Of a stretch of 64,000 nt of DNA, positions 36,301 to 45,330 are shown piece by piece (positions within the stretch are counted from its first letter, which is position 1; each line of letters starts with the position of its first letter). The DNA is taken from NCBI RefSeq assembly GCF_027942865.1, contig NC_134511.1, positions 1,698,067 to 1,762,066 of the forward strand, read 5' to 3'. Source of the DNA: Odontesthes bonariensis. Its lineage: Eukaryota; Chordata; Actinopteri; Atheriniformes; Atherinopsidae. The notes below the pieces were generated by a model. That model was not told the origin of the DNA. It saw nothing but the letters and a program-made list of their open reading frames with translations, and did no database searches. The position numbers were made by a program, and so were the translations under genes.

Positions 36301-38010
36301 AAAACACCCGATGGTCTGGTTTAAGGCTGAAAGGCGAGCAACGGCCAAATCAAGAAAATAAAGTCGGTAAAGGTTCGGAAACATCTGTTTGACCCGCAGT
36401 TTCCAACAATGGTGCAACGGCATCAATAGTCTGAGGATGAAAGAGCACAGAAGAAGAGAAAGACAGAAAGAGACAACTTTAAAGTTCAAGTTCAGGAGGT
36501 GAAAAGCGTTTGTGCGCACGTTTTTGTGCACGATGGGGACGGAGATCTGAGTGCACAAAGGGACGAGTCTGTCCCCACGGGTACAAACGGAGGTTTAGGG
36601 TCAAGACCTGGCTTTAGGATGAGGGTTAGAACACGGTTAGGGTTAGGTTGTGATGGTGGGGGGGGGGGTGTGTTCATTGTGTTAATGGAGGTACGCCACG
36701 GTCAACATAACCTGGACACGTGTTGACCCGTCCAGCGTCCGCATGCAGTTGAGTCTAACAACGAAAGACAGTATCGACCTCGAGACTTTGTTGCGTCACA
36801 GATCTGCCAACAGCAGCTGAGCCTCCAGGTAAGTACATGCTGAACATCTGCTGAACATACGACTACGTAAATAACCGATTTCAGTTATTTGGAAACATGT
36901 TGAAGGGATTTGACTCGTGCTTCTACCTCAGAACCTGTCAGCAGCAGAAGCTGCTTTCAGTGGAAATAACTTGAGAGTATAAATAAACAAAGGTAAATAA
37001 CTAGGGCTGGGCCAGTTAACTCGTTATTATCGCGTTAATTATTTAACGCCGATGAATATTTTATCGCAGGTTTTATTTATTCATTTATTTTTTGGGGGCT
37101 TTTGTGCCTTTAATGGAAAGTTCAGAGAGACAGGAAGCAGGGGGCAGAGAGAGGGGGAACAACATGCAGCACAGGGCCGTCCGATGCGGGACTCGAACCG
37201 GGGCCAGCTTCAGTGAGGACTATAACCTCTGTACATGGGGCGCCTGCTCAGCCCACTACACCACGGAGCCCCCCTGTTTTATTATTTATTTTATTCTGTA
37301 AAAGTCTGCTGCTCACAGGCTTTTATTTTGTAAAAGTCTGCTGCTGTCTGCTGTGGAACAGGAAAATAAAGTAATCGGCGGATCCACCAAACATGGAGAA
37401 GGGTACGGAACTTTTACTCGGCCATTTTCATTTTAAAGTTCTTCCAGACGGCGGAGTCGACAGAACCAAAGTCATCTGTAAACACTGCCAAGTTGAATTG
37501 TCTTCTCAGCGTAGTAGTTCCAGTCTAAAATATCACTTAAAGGCAAAACACACAACTGATAGCAGCAAGTCATTCAAGGAAACAGACAGTGGAGCGAGGC
37601 TTCTACATAAAAACTACAGAAAGATGCTGATGTTAAAAGTGTGTTTGCACAACAAATGTTATGGCACTTTCATTCATATGGCAGCACATTTAAAATAAAG
37701 CTAAATGCTAAAAGCTATACACTACTTTTGGATTCATTTTTGCGTACAAATGCGATTAATCGGGATTAATCAGGGAAATCATGTGATTAATCAGATTAAA
37801 CATTTTAATCGTTGCCCAGCCCTAATAAATAACGTGAAAGGGCTGTGAAATAACAGCGAGGGTTACAAGTATGACACAGAGAGATGTTTCCACAATGTTT
37901 TGAGTTTACTCACCAACCACAGTGAGCAACATGTTGTCGAGCAGCAGAGCGACACAAACCACCACCAGGACGAGTCTGGGAGAACCTCGGCTCTGATGGA
38001 GCCACGCCAT
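17981..38010 (-). CDS. slc18a1: vesicular monoamine transporter, VMAT1-like (slc18a1)
   Basis: This is a 12-helix, proton-coupled antiporter that loads serotonin, dopamine and related amines into secretory vesicles. Coding exons, 5' to 3' on the minus strand: 37914-38010, 35900-36201, 35064-35188, 30966-31024, 30796-30879, 27167-27259, 25890-25979, 25751-25794, 24784-24844, 24565-24660, 23658-23736, 22556-22607, 21014-21077, 20780-20899, 20474-20607, 17981-18091. They sum to 1611 nt (536 aa plus stop), close to mammalian VMAT1, and every junction keeps frame. Key residues are present: Asp25 in ALLLDNM (helix 1), Lys158 in FASKALVQ, Asp419 in GMVDSSMM and Asp446 in YAIADVA. The first luminal loop (about residues 36-140) is long, with four N-glycosylation sequons (NTT, NET, NET, NAT). 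The acidic tail [11 protein letters not shown] ends the protein. Choosing VMAT1 over VMAT2 rests on [26 protein letters not shown] and the EFPL tail motif. Confidence 0.95.
18226..19648. repeat. 13-bp satellite (CCGTCACATGGTA and variants) in slc18a1 last intron
   Basis: About 110 units of 13 bp alternate between CACATGTCACCGT, CACATGGTACCGT and CACATTTTACCCGT types, with higher-order blocks of about 400 bp repeated three times (18230, 18600 and 18900 regions). GGTACC and ACATGT palindromes recur. All three plus frames are open for more than 460 codons purely because of the repeat. Confidence 0.95.
21129..22260. repeat. GGAT / GATTGGTT satellite in slc18a1 intron
   Basis: Long array built from GGATGGAT and GATTGGTTG(G/A)(A/G)T modules between exons 21014-21077 and 22556-22607. 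The minus frames ([13 protein letters not shown]) are repeat artefacts. A duplicated block around 22060-22095 and 22235-22275 (CATAATGAAAACTAATGGAC) shows segmental duplication inside the array. Confidence 0.93.
22280..24234. other. slc18a1 intron sequence and a LINE tail
   Basis: Besides exons at 22556-22607 and 23658-23736 this holds unique intron sequence and, at 23970-24190, an AT-rich A(T)ACTTTATTCATCCCC retroposon 3' end in reverse followed by ATA/ATT-rich sequence. Nothing else is recognised. Confidence 0.5.
24235..24440 (+). mobile_element. 3' fragment of the BED-finger hAT family
   Basis: Matches the right half of the element at 37002-37825, from GATGTTAAAAGTGTGTTTGC through GCGATTAATCGTGATTAATC to the terminal GTTGCCCAGCCCTA. 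The left half is missing. Confidence 0.8.
25079..25382. repeat. 34-bp minisatellite array 3 (slc18a1 intron)
   Basis: Nine units of the same GTTAGCTCACGCAGCTAAC-bearing family as the tti2 arrays, between exons 24784-24844 and 25751-25794. Its right flank (GTTTATGTGGATAAAATGAG to about 25565) is shared with a repeat-free locus at 41799-41930. Confidence 0.93.
26305..26794 (+). repeat. 55-bp minisatellite grown from a LINE segment
   Basis: Nine tandem 55-bp units in the slc18a1 intron between exons 25890-25979 and 27167-27259. The unit reads as [16 protein letters not shown] or [16 protein letters not shown] depending on frame. It recalls the AFSxxAPxLWNxLP motif near the C-terminus of fish L2-like reverse transcriptases. 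Because 55 is not a multiple of 3, the long frames are incidental. Confidence 0.9.
27266..27343. repeat. (CA)n microsatellite
   Basis: About 39 CA dinucleotides start 7 bp upstream of slc18a1 exon 27167-27259. In transcript sense this is a (TG)n tract next to the TTTGTAG acceptor. Confidence 0.97.
27497..28190. mobile_element. left-truncated copy of the 6739-7873 transposon
   Basis: Aligns with about 7130-7873 with an internal 30-bp deletion near 27520 and the same right end TTTTTCAGGGAGTTGGCAAC. It carries a short unique insert CAATCGGGTCGGCCGG near 28127. There are no left terminal repeat and no detectable duplication. Confidence 0.8.
28945..30330. mobile_element. TTAA palindromic element split by a nested transposon
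   Basis: The ends TTAAAGGGATAGTTCG and CGAACTGTCCCTTTAA give inverted repeats with TTAA at 28945-28948 and 30327-30330. Both halves are largely inverted copies of each other: GGTAGTCCGGCTAGTTGGCT at 29079 matches its reverse complement near 30185, and the ATTTTTGCCTCCCTTGATAT arm at 29929 matches its reverse complement at 30046-30066. The duplication and ends suggest a Kolobok/T2-type MITE. It lies in the slc18a1 intron upstream of exon 27167-27259, and a Harbinger-like element sits within it. Confidence 0.82.
29153..29862 (+). mobile_element. Harbinger-like element nested in the TTAA element
   Basis: Inverted ends AGCCCCTTTCACACTGC / GCAGTGTGAAAGGGGCT are flanked by a 3-bp AGT duplication (29150-29152, 29863-29865). 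On the plus strand near 29440 it retains a short Myb/SANT-like start ([14 protein letters not shown]), the accessory DNA-binding protein type of PIF/Harbinger elements, broken soon after. Confidence 0.8.
32010..33641. mobile_element. TTAA element inside the 3-kb element
   Basis: The ends TTAACTCATTGGCTGCCA and TGGCAGCCAATGAGTTAA are perfect inverted repeats with TTAA at both edges. The right part repeats ATTGACGTCTATAGACGTC, itself palindromic. It is interrupted by a hAT element at 32372-33502. The uninterrupted length is about 500 bp. Confidence 0.82.
32372..33502. mobile_element. hAT element inside the TTAA element
   Basis: The ends CAGTGATGGGCAGTAGC / GCTTGCCCAACACTG are flanked by a perfect 8-bp GATTTAGT duplication (32364-32371, 33503-33510). 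It is 1131 bp and has no recognisable transposase. The AGCTTAGCTCACTACATTT motifs near both ends are typical of fish non-autonomous hATs. Confidence 0.9.
35193..35818. repeat. 630-bp polypurine GGAAA satellite
   Basis: Nearly uninterrupted purine tract of GGAAA, GGAGA and GACAGA pentamers and hexamers, starting 5 bp upstream of slc18a1 exon 35064-35188. In transcript sense it is a 600-nt pyrimidine tract running into the acceptor. The open frames on both strands are artefacts. Confidence 0.96.
36560..36990. other. slc18a1 intron with telomere-like GGTTAGGGTTAGG patch
   Basis: A short degenerate TTAGGG-like stretch (36593-36650) ends in a G11 run at 36658-36668. The rest is unique intron. Confidence 0.45.
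37002..37825 (+). mobile_element. BED-finger hAT element, intact short copy
   Basis: 824 bp with ends TAGGGCTGGGCC and GTTGCCCAGCCCTAA and a perfect TAAATAAC duplication (36994-37001, 37826-37833). The frame 37393-37698 encodes 101 aa starting [14 protein letters not shown], with a BED-type finger (CKHC then HLKAKH) and ending MAAHLK. Only the N-terminal DNA-binding part of a hAT transposase remains; there is no RNase-H catalytic core. A telomere-proximal-looking GTAAAAGTCTGCTGCTCACA repeat lies upstream of the frame. Confidence 0.88.
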
Positions 38011-38019
38011 GTCTGCACA

Positions 38020-40015
38020 AACAAGAACATAGTCGTCCGTCACCTCAAAGAACGCCGAAAGACATCCGTTTATTTGACAGTTTAACCAAAACAGCCACTT
38101 TGTGGTCTCTGAATTTGCTTCTTAGTGTTTCCTTCTCTACCAAATGTTGCAGAAACACATTTATAAAAATGACTTGATACAGAACCACCTTTCAGCCTTT
38201 TTTATTTCCCCCAGAGGCCACTTGTGGTATTGCAGCAGAACTCCTCAATTTCATCCATTTTCCATTTTGTGCTTCATCAGTTAAGAGGCAAATGTAACAA
38301 ACATCCTCTTTGTCTATTTAGTTAAAGCTCACCATTTCCAAGAAAGGTGCAGAGCAACAAGTCCTCAGTCAAGTCTGAAGGAAAGTCTGATCCATCTCCA
38401 AGTCAAGTAACCAAGTAAAGATCATCAAGTCATGAATTGAATTTCAAGACAAGATCAACAAAAATCAAGTCGACAATCAAGAAACGAGCAACATGTCCCA
38501 AGTTAAACGGTTTCCAATTCAAGCCTCAAGACCAATAAGTCCCAACTCGAGTCCACAGGAAGGTCCAATTCCAGTCCAAGTCAATGACCAACAAGTCCCA
38601 AATCAAACTATCTGAAGAGCAACTAGTTATAGCTAGGCCTACAAGAATCAAATCAACCTTCAAGTAAAGGAGAAGTCCCCAGTGAAGACCACACTACAAG
38701 TCATAAGACAAACAAATCCCAAGACAAGTCAGGAATACCTATGAAGTCCCATGACATGTCCAACACATCCACAGTTTAAACACCAAGTAAAAACTAATTA
38801 AGTCAGACTCAAAGATCCTAATTAATGGATAAAGTAAAGATCAACAAAGTCAAGTCCAACACTTCACTGGGTAAAGCCCTACGATTTAAAGAGTCAATTC
38901 CCAAGTACAGATCAACAAGTCACGCATCAAACTCTATGCAAAGATGAACATGTTCCACAGCAAGGCTCGAGAACAAATCCGAAGGAAACGGTTCTATTAT
39001 GACCAGAGTCACAAGGCAAGACGAGTCTTAATGCCCCAAAGAAGTCAGATTTTTATGTGTAAATGTACTCATTGGATTTGTCGTGCACTGCACCAAACAC
39101 CAATTATCTGGTCCCACACGGGCTAAAAGTGGTTTAGAGGGTATTCTTAGAGATATTTTAGAGTTTACACCTAGAAAACAAAACAAAGACATAGCAATGT
39201 TTCTGTACTCAGGGGTTGTGTACTTACATCTGTCCAAAATTCAAATTTCAGCAAAGCAAATCCAGTACGATGGGAGGGGCCTGATCAGACCCCTGGAGCT
39301 GACCTATTCAAGAAGGCTGGGCTTGTTTAGAGAGCTAGCTTCTGTTTTTACAGTAAAACACGTAAATGTGTACACTGTTAGCACTGTGAGCACTCTGCAA
39401 GTTAAATGAGAACTTTGACGGCATGCAACATGTTAATCCTGGATTTTTAAAGATGTTTGGAGGAGGATTTATGAGCTTCGGACAGACACAGTCATGCTAG
39501 CTGTCATGCTAGCTCTGTTCATGTCCATTTCGTATGCTAGGCTAGGCTAACCTCATCTAGCATTCAGCCTCAGTAATACGTCTAAATGTGAGGGGGGGTT
39601 ATGCGAAATATATATTTGTTTCTTCAGTAAAGTCTACATCTACATCCGTATGATGCCTCCTGGCTTCTTTATTTCTGTGTTTTTAAACAACTGGCATCAG
39701 CAGGAGGCTGTTCAGAGACTGAGAGCTCCTTCATATCACATCTGATCTTTAATAAAACAGCAGAACAGGCTGTTATCATCATTATCAGAGACTCCCCGTA
39801 TCAGTCTGAGACACCAGACTGTTGCTGTGAACAGGTATATGCGTTCTGAATGTCCGAGCTGCTGATATTCTGCATTTGTCATCAACAATTCCAACATGAA
39901 AAACAAAATTTGATTCATTCTTCAGTTACGTAAATTAAATCCTGACAGCTGTGAGCCACTAAAGCCCCACGAGGTCCAACAATTAGTAACAAAAAGCTGC
40001 AGAGAACAATTTAAG
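38020..40015. repeat. degenerate CAAGTC-rich repeat in slc18a1 first intron
   Basis: From about 38340 to 38930 the motifs CAAGTC, AAGTCC and GATCAACAAGTC recur irregularly, as in an old tandem repeat. A similar patch recurs at 41080-41220. The rest (38930-40015) is unique sequence with no exon recognised. Confidence 0.55.
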
Positions 40016-40023
40016 GAGATAAC

Positions 40024-40998
40024 CAGAGGTGGGTAGAGTAGCCAAAAATTAAAAAGTCGTCATCCAAATAATTACTTGAGTAAGAGTAAAAAAGTTTGTG
40101 GTGAAAAAAACTACTCAAGTACTGAGTAACTGTTGAGTAACGTCTGATTTATTTGTTAACACAAGCATTCAATCAGACAGACAAAAATACTAAATAATCA
40201 TCTTTAGGCAAATTAGAGTTCATCCAATTGATAAAATAAATTAAAATGAATGAATTAATTACAAAATAGCTTAAATTAAAATAATCCAGGTAAATTCCAA
40301 AACTTCAATAAAAAATAAAAGAGACTTAGGAAATGTTTAAAACATATGTAACCCATATGTAACCTAAAAAACAAACATTCACCTATCCATGGGGGGAAAA
40401 ACGAGTTTAGGAAACTTACCGCTACATGTTTCCTCAAGTTAGATGTTGAGTTTCTGCTGAAATGTGCGTTTGTTTTGGTTGCCACAGAAGACACATAATG
40501 TAGCTGCTGTTTCTCACTCTTTGTAAGGTAAACATGCTTTCAGTATGAGGCCTCGTCTGCGTCTTCATTTCCCACCGTTGGTTCTGACATTTTTCATCTG
40601 TTTCTTTCTTTGTTTGCTACGACTGCTAATGCTAAAGCTAACCCGTCCCGCCACTGAGATTAAGTACGGTCACGTGACCAGACCGCACGGCTGCGTCTGA
40701 TTGGTGGAACACAGTCAGGTGGTAGAGCCTTTGGGGGAAGTCTCTCTCTCTGTCAGAATAAAACATTAAAATGAGGCGTACGCGGGGGATAAAAATAATG
40801 AGGCGTAGAATACCAAAGAGGTAAGAAGAAAAGTAACCAGCTCATTGTAGCCTAATGTAGCGGAGTAAGAGGACAGCTTCTGCTGCACACGTCTACTCAA
40901 GGAAAAGTAAAAAGTATAGAGATTTAAAACTGCTCCTAGAAGTATAATGTTTTCAAAAACTTACTCAAGTAAATGTAACTAGTTACTACCCACCTCTG
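40024..40998 (-). mobile_element. hAT element, family B copy 1, with BED-finger remnant
   Basis: The ends CAGAGGTGGGTAG / CTACCCACCTCTG have a perfect GAGATAAC duplication (40016-40023, 40999-41006). The minus strand near 40400-40520 retains a BED-finger remnant split between frames: CVFCGNQNKRTF in one and NSTSNLRKH in the next. This indicates a frameshifted transposase first exon. Confidence 0.9.
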
Positions 40999-41006
40999 GA
41001 GATAAC

Positions 41007-43680
41007 TGAGCCTTAAATGAAAGGTTTGAGAATAAACTTAGCATGCAGCAGCTTAGCATCCCACATAATCATCAATGGATTCCAAAGACCAACAAGCCCC
41101 ATAGGTGTGGCATCACAAACAAGTCCCAAAAGGAGACAATAAACAAAGAGAAGTCCCAAGAAAAGACAACTGTCCACAGTAAAGGCAAAACAGTCCCAGA
41201 TCCAGCCCTGAGTAAGGACCCATGAGGTCTGAATACGGCCGATAAGGGTCAACCAGCGAAACTAAATCAGGCTAAAGTGGACAAAATAGTCAAAAACTGC
41301 ATAAAACATCATCCTTAGGCTTGCTGAACTCAAGCCTAAGGATATAATCAATTAGTAAAAAGATTATAAAGAATAAAAATATAGAAAAAGTAGCCAAAAA
41401 TAAATGTCAAACTTGGAAAAAATTTTAAAAAATAACAACAAATAAAAACTACTGAAACATCAAAATAAAACTCACGAAATCTACAGTTGAAATAAATTCA
41501 GCCATCACCATCTTTCTCTTTTTTCAGAACCAGAAATGACCATATTTGGACAACAGGGTGGAGCTGGAGATAAAATATTTGAGTTCTAAAATCTTTTCGT
41601 TAACCATCTTAAGAAGAACCAGTAGCACACGAAAGGAATCGATCAATGACACGAACCTTTCTGACTTAATGTTTCACGGGAAAATACCGTTTTTTTGAAC
41701 GGGAGTCCGATGGAGCCCAAGATGTTCTGGGGCACCACCTAGGGGTCGTCAGCGGTATTGCAATATAAACATTTTACTGATTTTCTGTTGTTTTTACGTG
41801 GATAAAGTGACATAAAAATATGAAAAAGATCAGAAGCTGGAACAGCTTTGTTCATAGTTGTGTTCATGAATCTAGTGTGATGTCATCAGTGATGTCACCA
41901 CATGTAAATTAGGTGATTACATTTACTACTTTTTCAACTTTGGCTCAGTATTTTACCCAGTTTCACTTTATCTCTGTTTGTTTTTAATCTGTTGGAACCT
42001 GGATGTTAAAATGTGAAGTTTTTCTTTATCAAACCTCTGAGATTAAAGGGTTAAAACCCATTTTGTCTCGGTGCAGGTTCACCGAGCAGATGTTTATTTG
42101 TAATTATCATCCATCCATTTTCTATTCCCGCTTAATTCAACGCAGAGCCGCTCGGGGGCTGAAGTCCATCCCATCAGGCGGGACGCAGGACAGGATCCGC
42201 CCTGAACAGGTTTGGGAGTCCTTCAGTTTTCACCAAAATGAGAAAAAGTCCAGATTAAGTCTGGACTTTCAACGTTTTTATTTAAACCGTTTCCTTAAAT
42301 CTTAAATCAGAGATGATTATCTTGGTTGCAGCTGAAGCTGAACAATGAATCAGAGTAGGTGGTGGGTTTATTCACGTCAGCATGACCGTCAGCCGTCTGC
42401 CTGCTGATTGTTTCAGATGCTTTTTCCTGCCTCGCTAACGCAGTTATGTCGCGCACACACACTCCTTTTATTCTCTTATCTCCATCTTGTTTGTTCGGCT
42501 CCACCTTTCTCCCTCCTCTGTCTTCGGTTTGATGGAAAATTGATCTGAAATGTGATTTTACTCCTGAATGAACCTGCAGAGCAAACACACGTGCAGATCA
42601 TCTGCAAGTTTACAGAATTTTAACTTCATGTCATGTTTTTTTACCCCTGAAACCTCTGCTGTTATTGGAGCATTATGGGAAATCAATCAATATGGGATCA
42701 ATACACATCCAGGTTGGTCAAAAACATGCATTTATATACTGACTGAAACTAATGTGACTATAGAAGGAAGTTAAAACACCAAAGATCATTTGATAAATGA
42801 ATGAAAATGAATAAAATATGAAAACATTTACTTTCTAATTAATAAAGATGAATAAATTAAATAAACCAAGCAAATAAAAAATACCAATAAAAGCAAAATA
42901 TACTAAAAACAACTAAATAAGAAACAAAATGATAATGAAATGAAAACCTAAAGCAAAAGTAGCCGAAAATAAATTTCAAACTTGGAAATTTTTTTGAAAA
43001 TAACAATTAAAAACTACTGAAACATCAAAATAAAACTCACAAAATCTACAGCTGAAATAAATTAAATAAATATATCTAAAACCAACAAAAATCCAAACAA
43101 TCTAGTCAAAAATAATTAAAGTGAATGATTTAGTGAATAAGATTAATCCATAAGTAAAAAGATTATTAAGAATAAAAATATAAAATAAAAATATAGAAAA
43201 AGTACCTGAAAATAAATGTCAAACTTGGAAAAAATAACAAATAAAAACTACTAAAACATCAAAATAAAACTCATGAAATCTACAGTTGAAATAGATTCAA
43301 ATAAATATATTTAAAACCAAAAAAACAAAACAATCTAGTCAAAAAGAATTAAAGTGAATAATTTAAAAAAGATTAATCAATAAGTAAAAAGATTATTAAG
43401 AAAAAAAATATAAAATAAAAATATAGAAAAAGCAGCCAAAAATAAATCTAAAATTTAATAGAATAAAACACAAATAAACACTGTTTATAATGAATAAAAA
43501 TACATTTAAAACCGCGAACTGAACATTTTAGTCAATAAGAATGAATGAAAAAGATTAAATCAATAAAACTTGAAATTATTGATGATTAAAGAAAGTCAAA
43601 CATGAAACTAAACTTTAAGGTTAAATAACAAAGAATAAAACATTCTGACCGTGAATCTGAAGGTAAAAAGCGACAGCTGG
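41007..43680. repeat. A-rich repeated module and dispersed repeats in slc18a1 first intron
   Basis: A module containing AATAAATGTCAAACTTGG, then AAAACTACTGAAACATCAAA and TAAAACTCACGAAATCTACA, occurs at about 41400, 42970 and 43215, and a weaker one at about 43440. At 41799-41960 lies the repeat-free right flank of the 34-bp family. At 42106-42200 there is a common fish repeat (ATCCATCCATTTTCTATTCC). No gene is seen. Confidence 0.6.
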
Positions 43681-43687
43681 GTCCTAC

Positions 43688-43738
43688 CTGCAGGAGTGAT
43701 GCTCTTCTTCTTCTTCTTCTTCTTCTTCTTCTTCTTCT
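43688..43738 (-). promoter_or_regulatory. slc18a1 non-coding first exon, mostly a GAA repeat
   Basis: The coding exon at 38010 is preceded by a good acceptor (TTCTTGTTTGTGCAG at 38013), so a 5'UTR exon is required upstream. The best candidate ends at donor CAG|GTAGGAC (43688/43687) and consists almost entirely of (GAA)n in transcript sense (43702-43746 on the plus strand as CTT). The start site is inferred from the TATA box. No transcript evidence is available. Confidence 0.55.
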
Positions 43739-43762
43739 TCTTCTTCTGTGTTCAGCGGCCGA

Positions 43763-43769
43763 CTTTATA
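43763..43769 (-). promoter_or_regulatory. TATA box of slc18a1
   Basis: TATAAAG in minus sense inside GTCGGATATAAAGTCGGCC, about 25-30 bp upstream of the inferred start in the GAA repeat. A focused TATA promoter suits a gene expressed in few cell types. Confidence 0.5.
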
Positions 43770-43849
43770 TCCGACCTGAGGGGAGGAGATGAGGAGGTGG
43801 ATGATTCCTCTTTTTTACTCTGATCATGATAAAATCTGACAACCTGCAG

Positions 43850-43952
<103 letters not shown>

Positions 43953-43984
43953 GACCTGAGTGTGTTTGCTTACATGTACTTCTG

Positions 43985-44470
43985 GGGACATTACACTACA
44001 TCACATTACGGTCATTCTGCAGACGCTTTTAACCAAAGCGACTTACAATAAGTGCGTTCAACATCGGAAGGCACAAGAACTTCAGGTCACAAGAAATCAG
44101 AAGTGCATTTCCTGCCAAAACCAAACAGCTAAGAGCAGAACTAGTGCTAGAGTAAGTGCGGTAAGTCAGGTACCGAGACACAAGCGTAGTGAGTTTCAGA
44201 CCTTGCGGGGACATTGTGCAAAGTGGGGACTTAGATACTTTATTCATCCCGATTTGGGAAATTATTGTGTTGCAACAGCGTACAGTATAAAATATATGTA
44301 AAATGAAAGGGAAAAACAAGCAAATATAATAGAATAAAAATAGAGAAATAAACATCAGCTATAAACAAATCTACAGTATGAAAAGTAGGGTAAATAATAA
44401 TAATAGTCATAATACTAAACATCAGTAAACTAAATAAAAACAGATTTGTACATTTAACAATAAAGGTCAA
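43985..44470. mobile_element. retroposon-like repeats
   Basis: Starts with GTCATTCTGCAGACGCTTTT and AACCAAAGCGACTTACAATA, a dispersed fish repeat also seen at 6697-6740. It is joined at 44225 to a LINE tail in reverse (GATACTTTATTCATCCCGAT). The LINE tail matches the one at 5703-5900. Confidence 0.6.
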
Positions 44471-44711
44471 AACATTGTTCAAAGTGGGGACATTGTTTGC
44501 GATCTGAGGGTTCAGACTTTGTTTACAGAGTCGGTGTAAGACATTTTTAATCACGTTTAAAGAGCCTGTGTATGCATCATGTTCGGGAGCGTCCTCGTAA
44601 AGCTGGTTGAACAGATGCGTGTGTGTGTGTGTGTGTGTCAGTAATTGTGAGCATCTGTTGTTCTTTTATTGAAACCCTGGAACAACCTGCAGGCTGCAGA
44701 CCTTATCGCAC

Positions 44712-44713
<2 letters not shown>

Positions 44714-44777
<64 letters not shown>
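44714..44777. repeat. (CA)n microsatellite
   Basis: About 32 CA units. Confidence 0.95.
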
Positions 44778-44779
<2 letters not shown>

Positions 44780-44888
44780 CAGCTGTTTACACGGCAGCAG
44801 GAGGCGTTTTAAACCTGTTTGTTTCACCTGTTGCAACACACTCCACATACGAGCAGAAACAATGAAAGAACAGACGCAGTAACGCACA

Positions 44889-44988
44889 TTAAAGGTCATA
44901 TTTGGTCTCCACGTCGCTGCCGATCTGTTTCCGAATCGTCCACCTCTGGTTGCAGACGTCCTTCCAGGCAGGTTTCAGGTCATCGATG
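44889..44988 (-). CDS. candidate terminal exon of an unrecognised gene
   Basis: On the minus strand, acceptor ATTATCTCCAG at 44989-44999 leads into an open stretch of 100 nt reading IDDLKPAWKDVCNQRW then TIRKQIGSDVETKYDL and a TAA stop at 44889-44891. Its composition looks like a real protein end: no repeats, charged, balanced. I do not recognise the family. No upstream exons could be found between here and 51 kb, which is filled with mobile elements. It may be the last exon of a gene with very large introns, a processed or decayed remnant, or chance. The adjacent 19-bp array directly upstream abuts the acceptor. Confidence 0.35.
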
Positions 44989-45002
44989 CTGGAGATAATG
45001 TC

Positions 45003-45238
45003 AGGGAGGCCCCAGGGCACCCGGGAGGCCCCAGGGCACCCGGGAGGCCCCAGGGCACCCGGGAGGCCCCAGGGCACCCGGGAGGCCCCAGGGCACCCGG
45101 GAGGCCCCAGGGCACCCGGGAGGCCCCAGGGCACCCGGGAGGCCCCAGGGCACCCGGGAGGCCCCAGGGCACCCGGGAGGCCCCAGGGCAGGGCACCCCG
45201 GGAGGCCCCAGGGCACCCGGGAGGCCCCAGGGCACACC
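45003..45238. repeat. 19-bp GGGAGGCCCCAGGGCACCC minisatellite
   Basis: Twelve GC-rich units, near-identical, with one 5-bp duplication (GGGCAGGGCACC) near 45185. It abuts the candidate exon at 44889-44988. Confidence 0.96.
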
Positions 45239-45330
45239 GGGGCCGAGGTGCAGGGCTGAGAGGGTCCTGCAGCTGACAATAAGACGGAGATGTGTTTGGG
45301 GCTGGATCCAAACCCATTAAACATGTGAGA

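Noticed and set aside
36593..36668. Interstitial telomere
   Set aside because: Only two TTAGGG-like units in a degenerate stretch; too short to claim.
44889..45324. GC-rich minus frames of 86-142 codons (GLPGALGPPGCPGAS)
   Set aside because: A 19-bp minisatellite; only the last 33 codons (44889-44988) look like protein.
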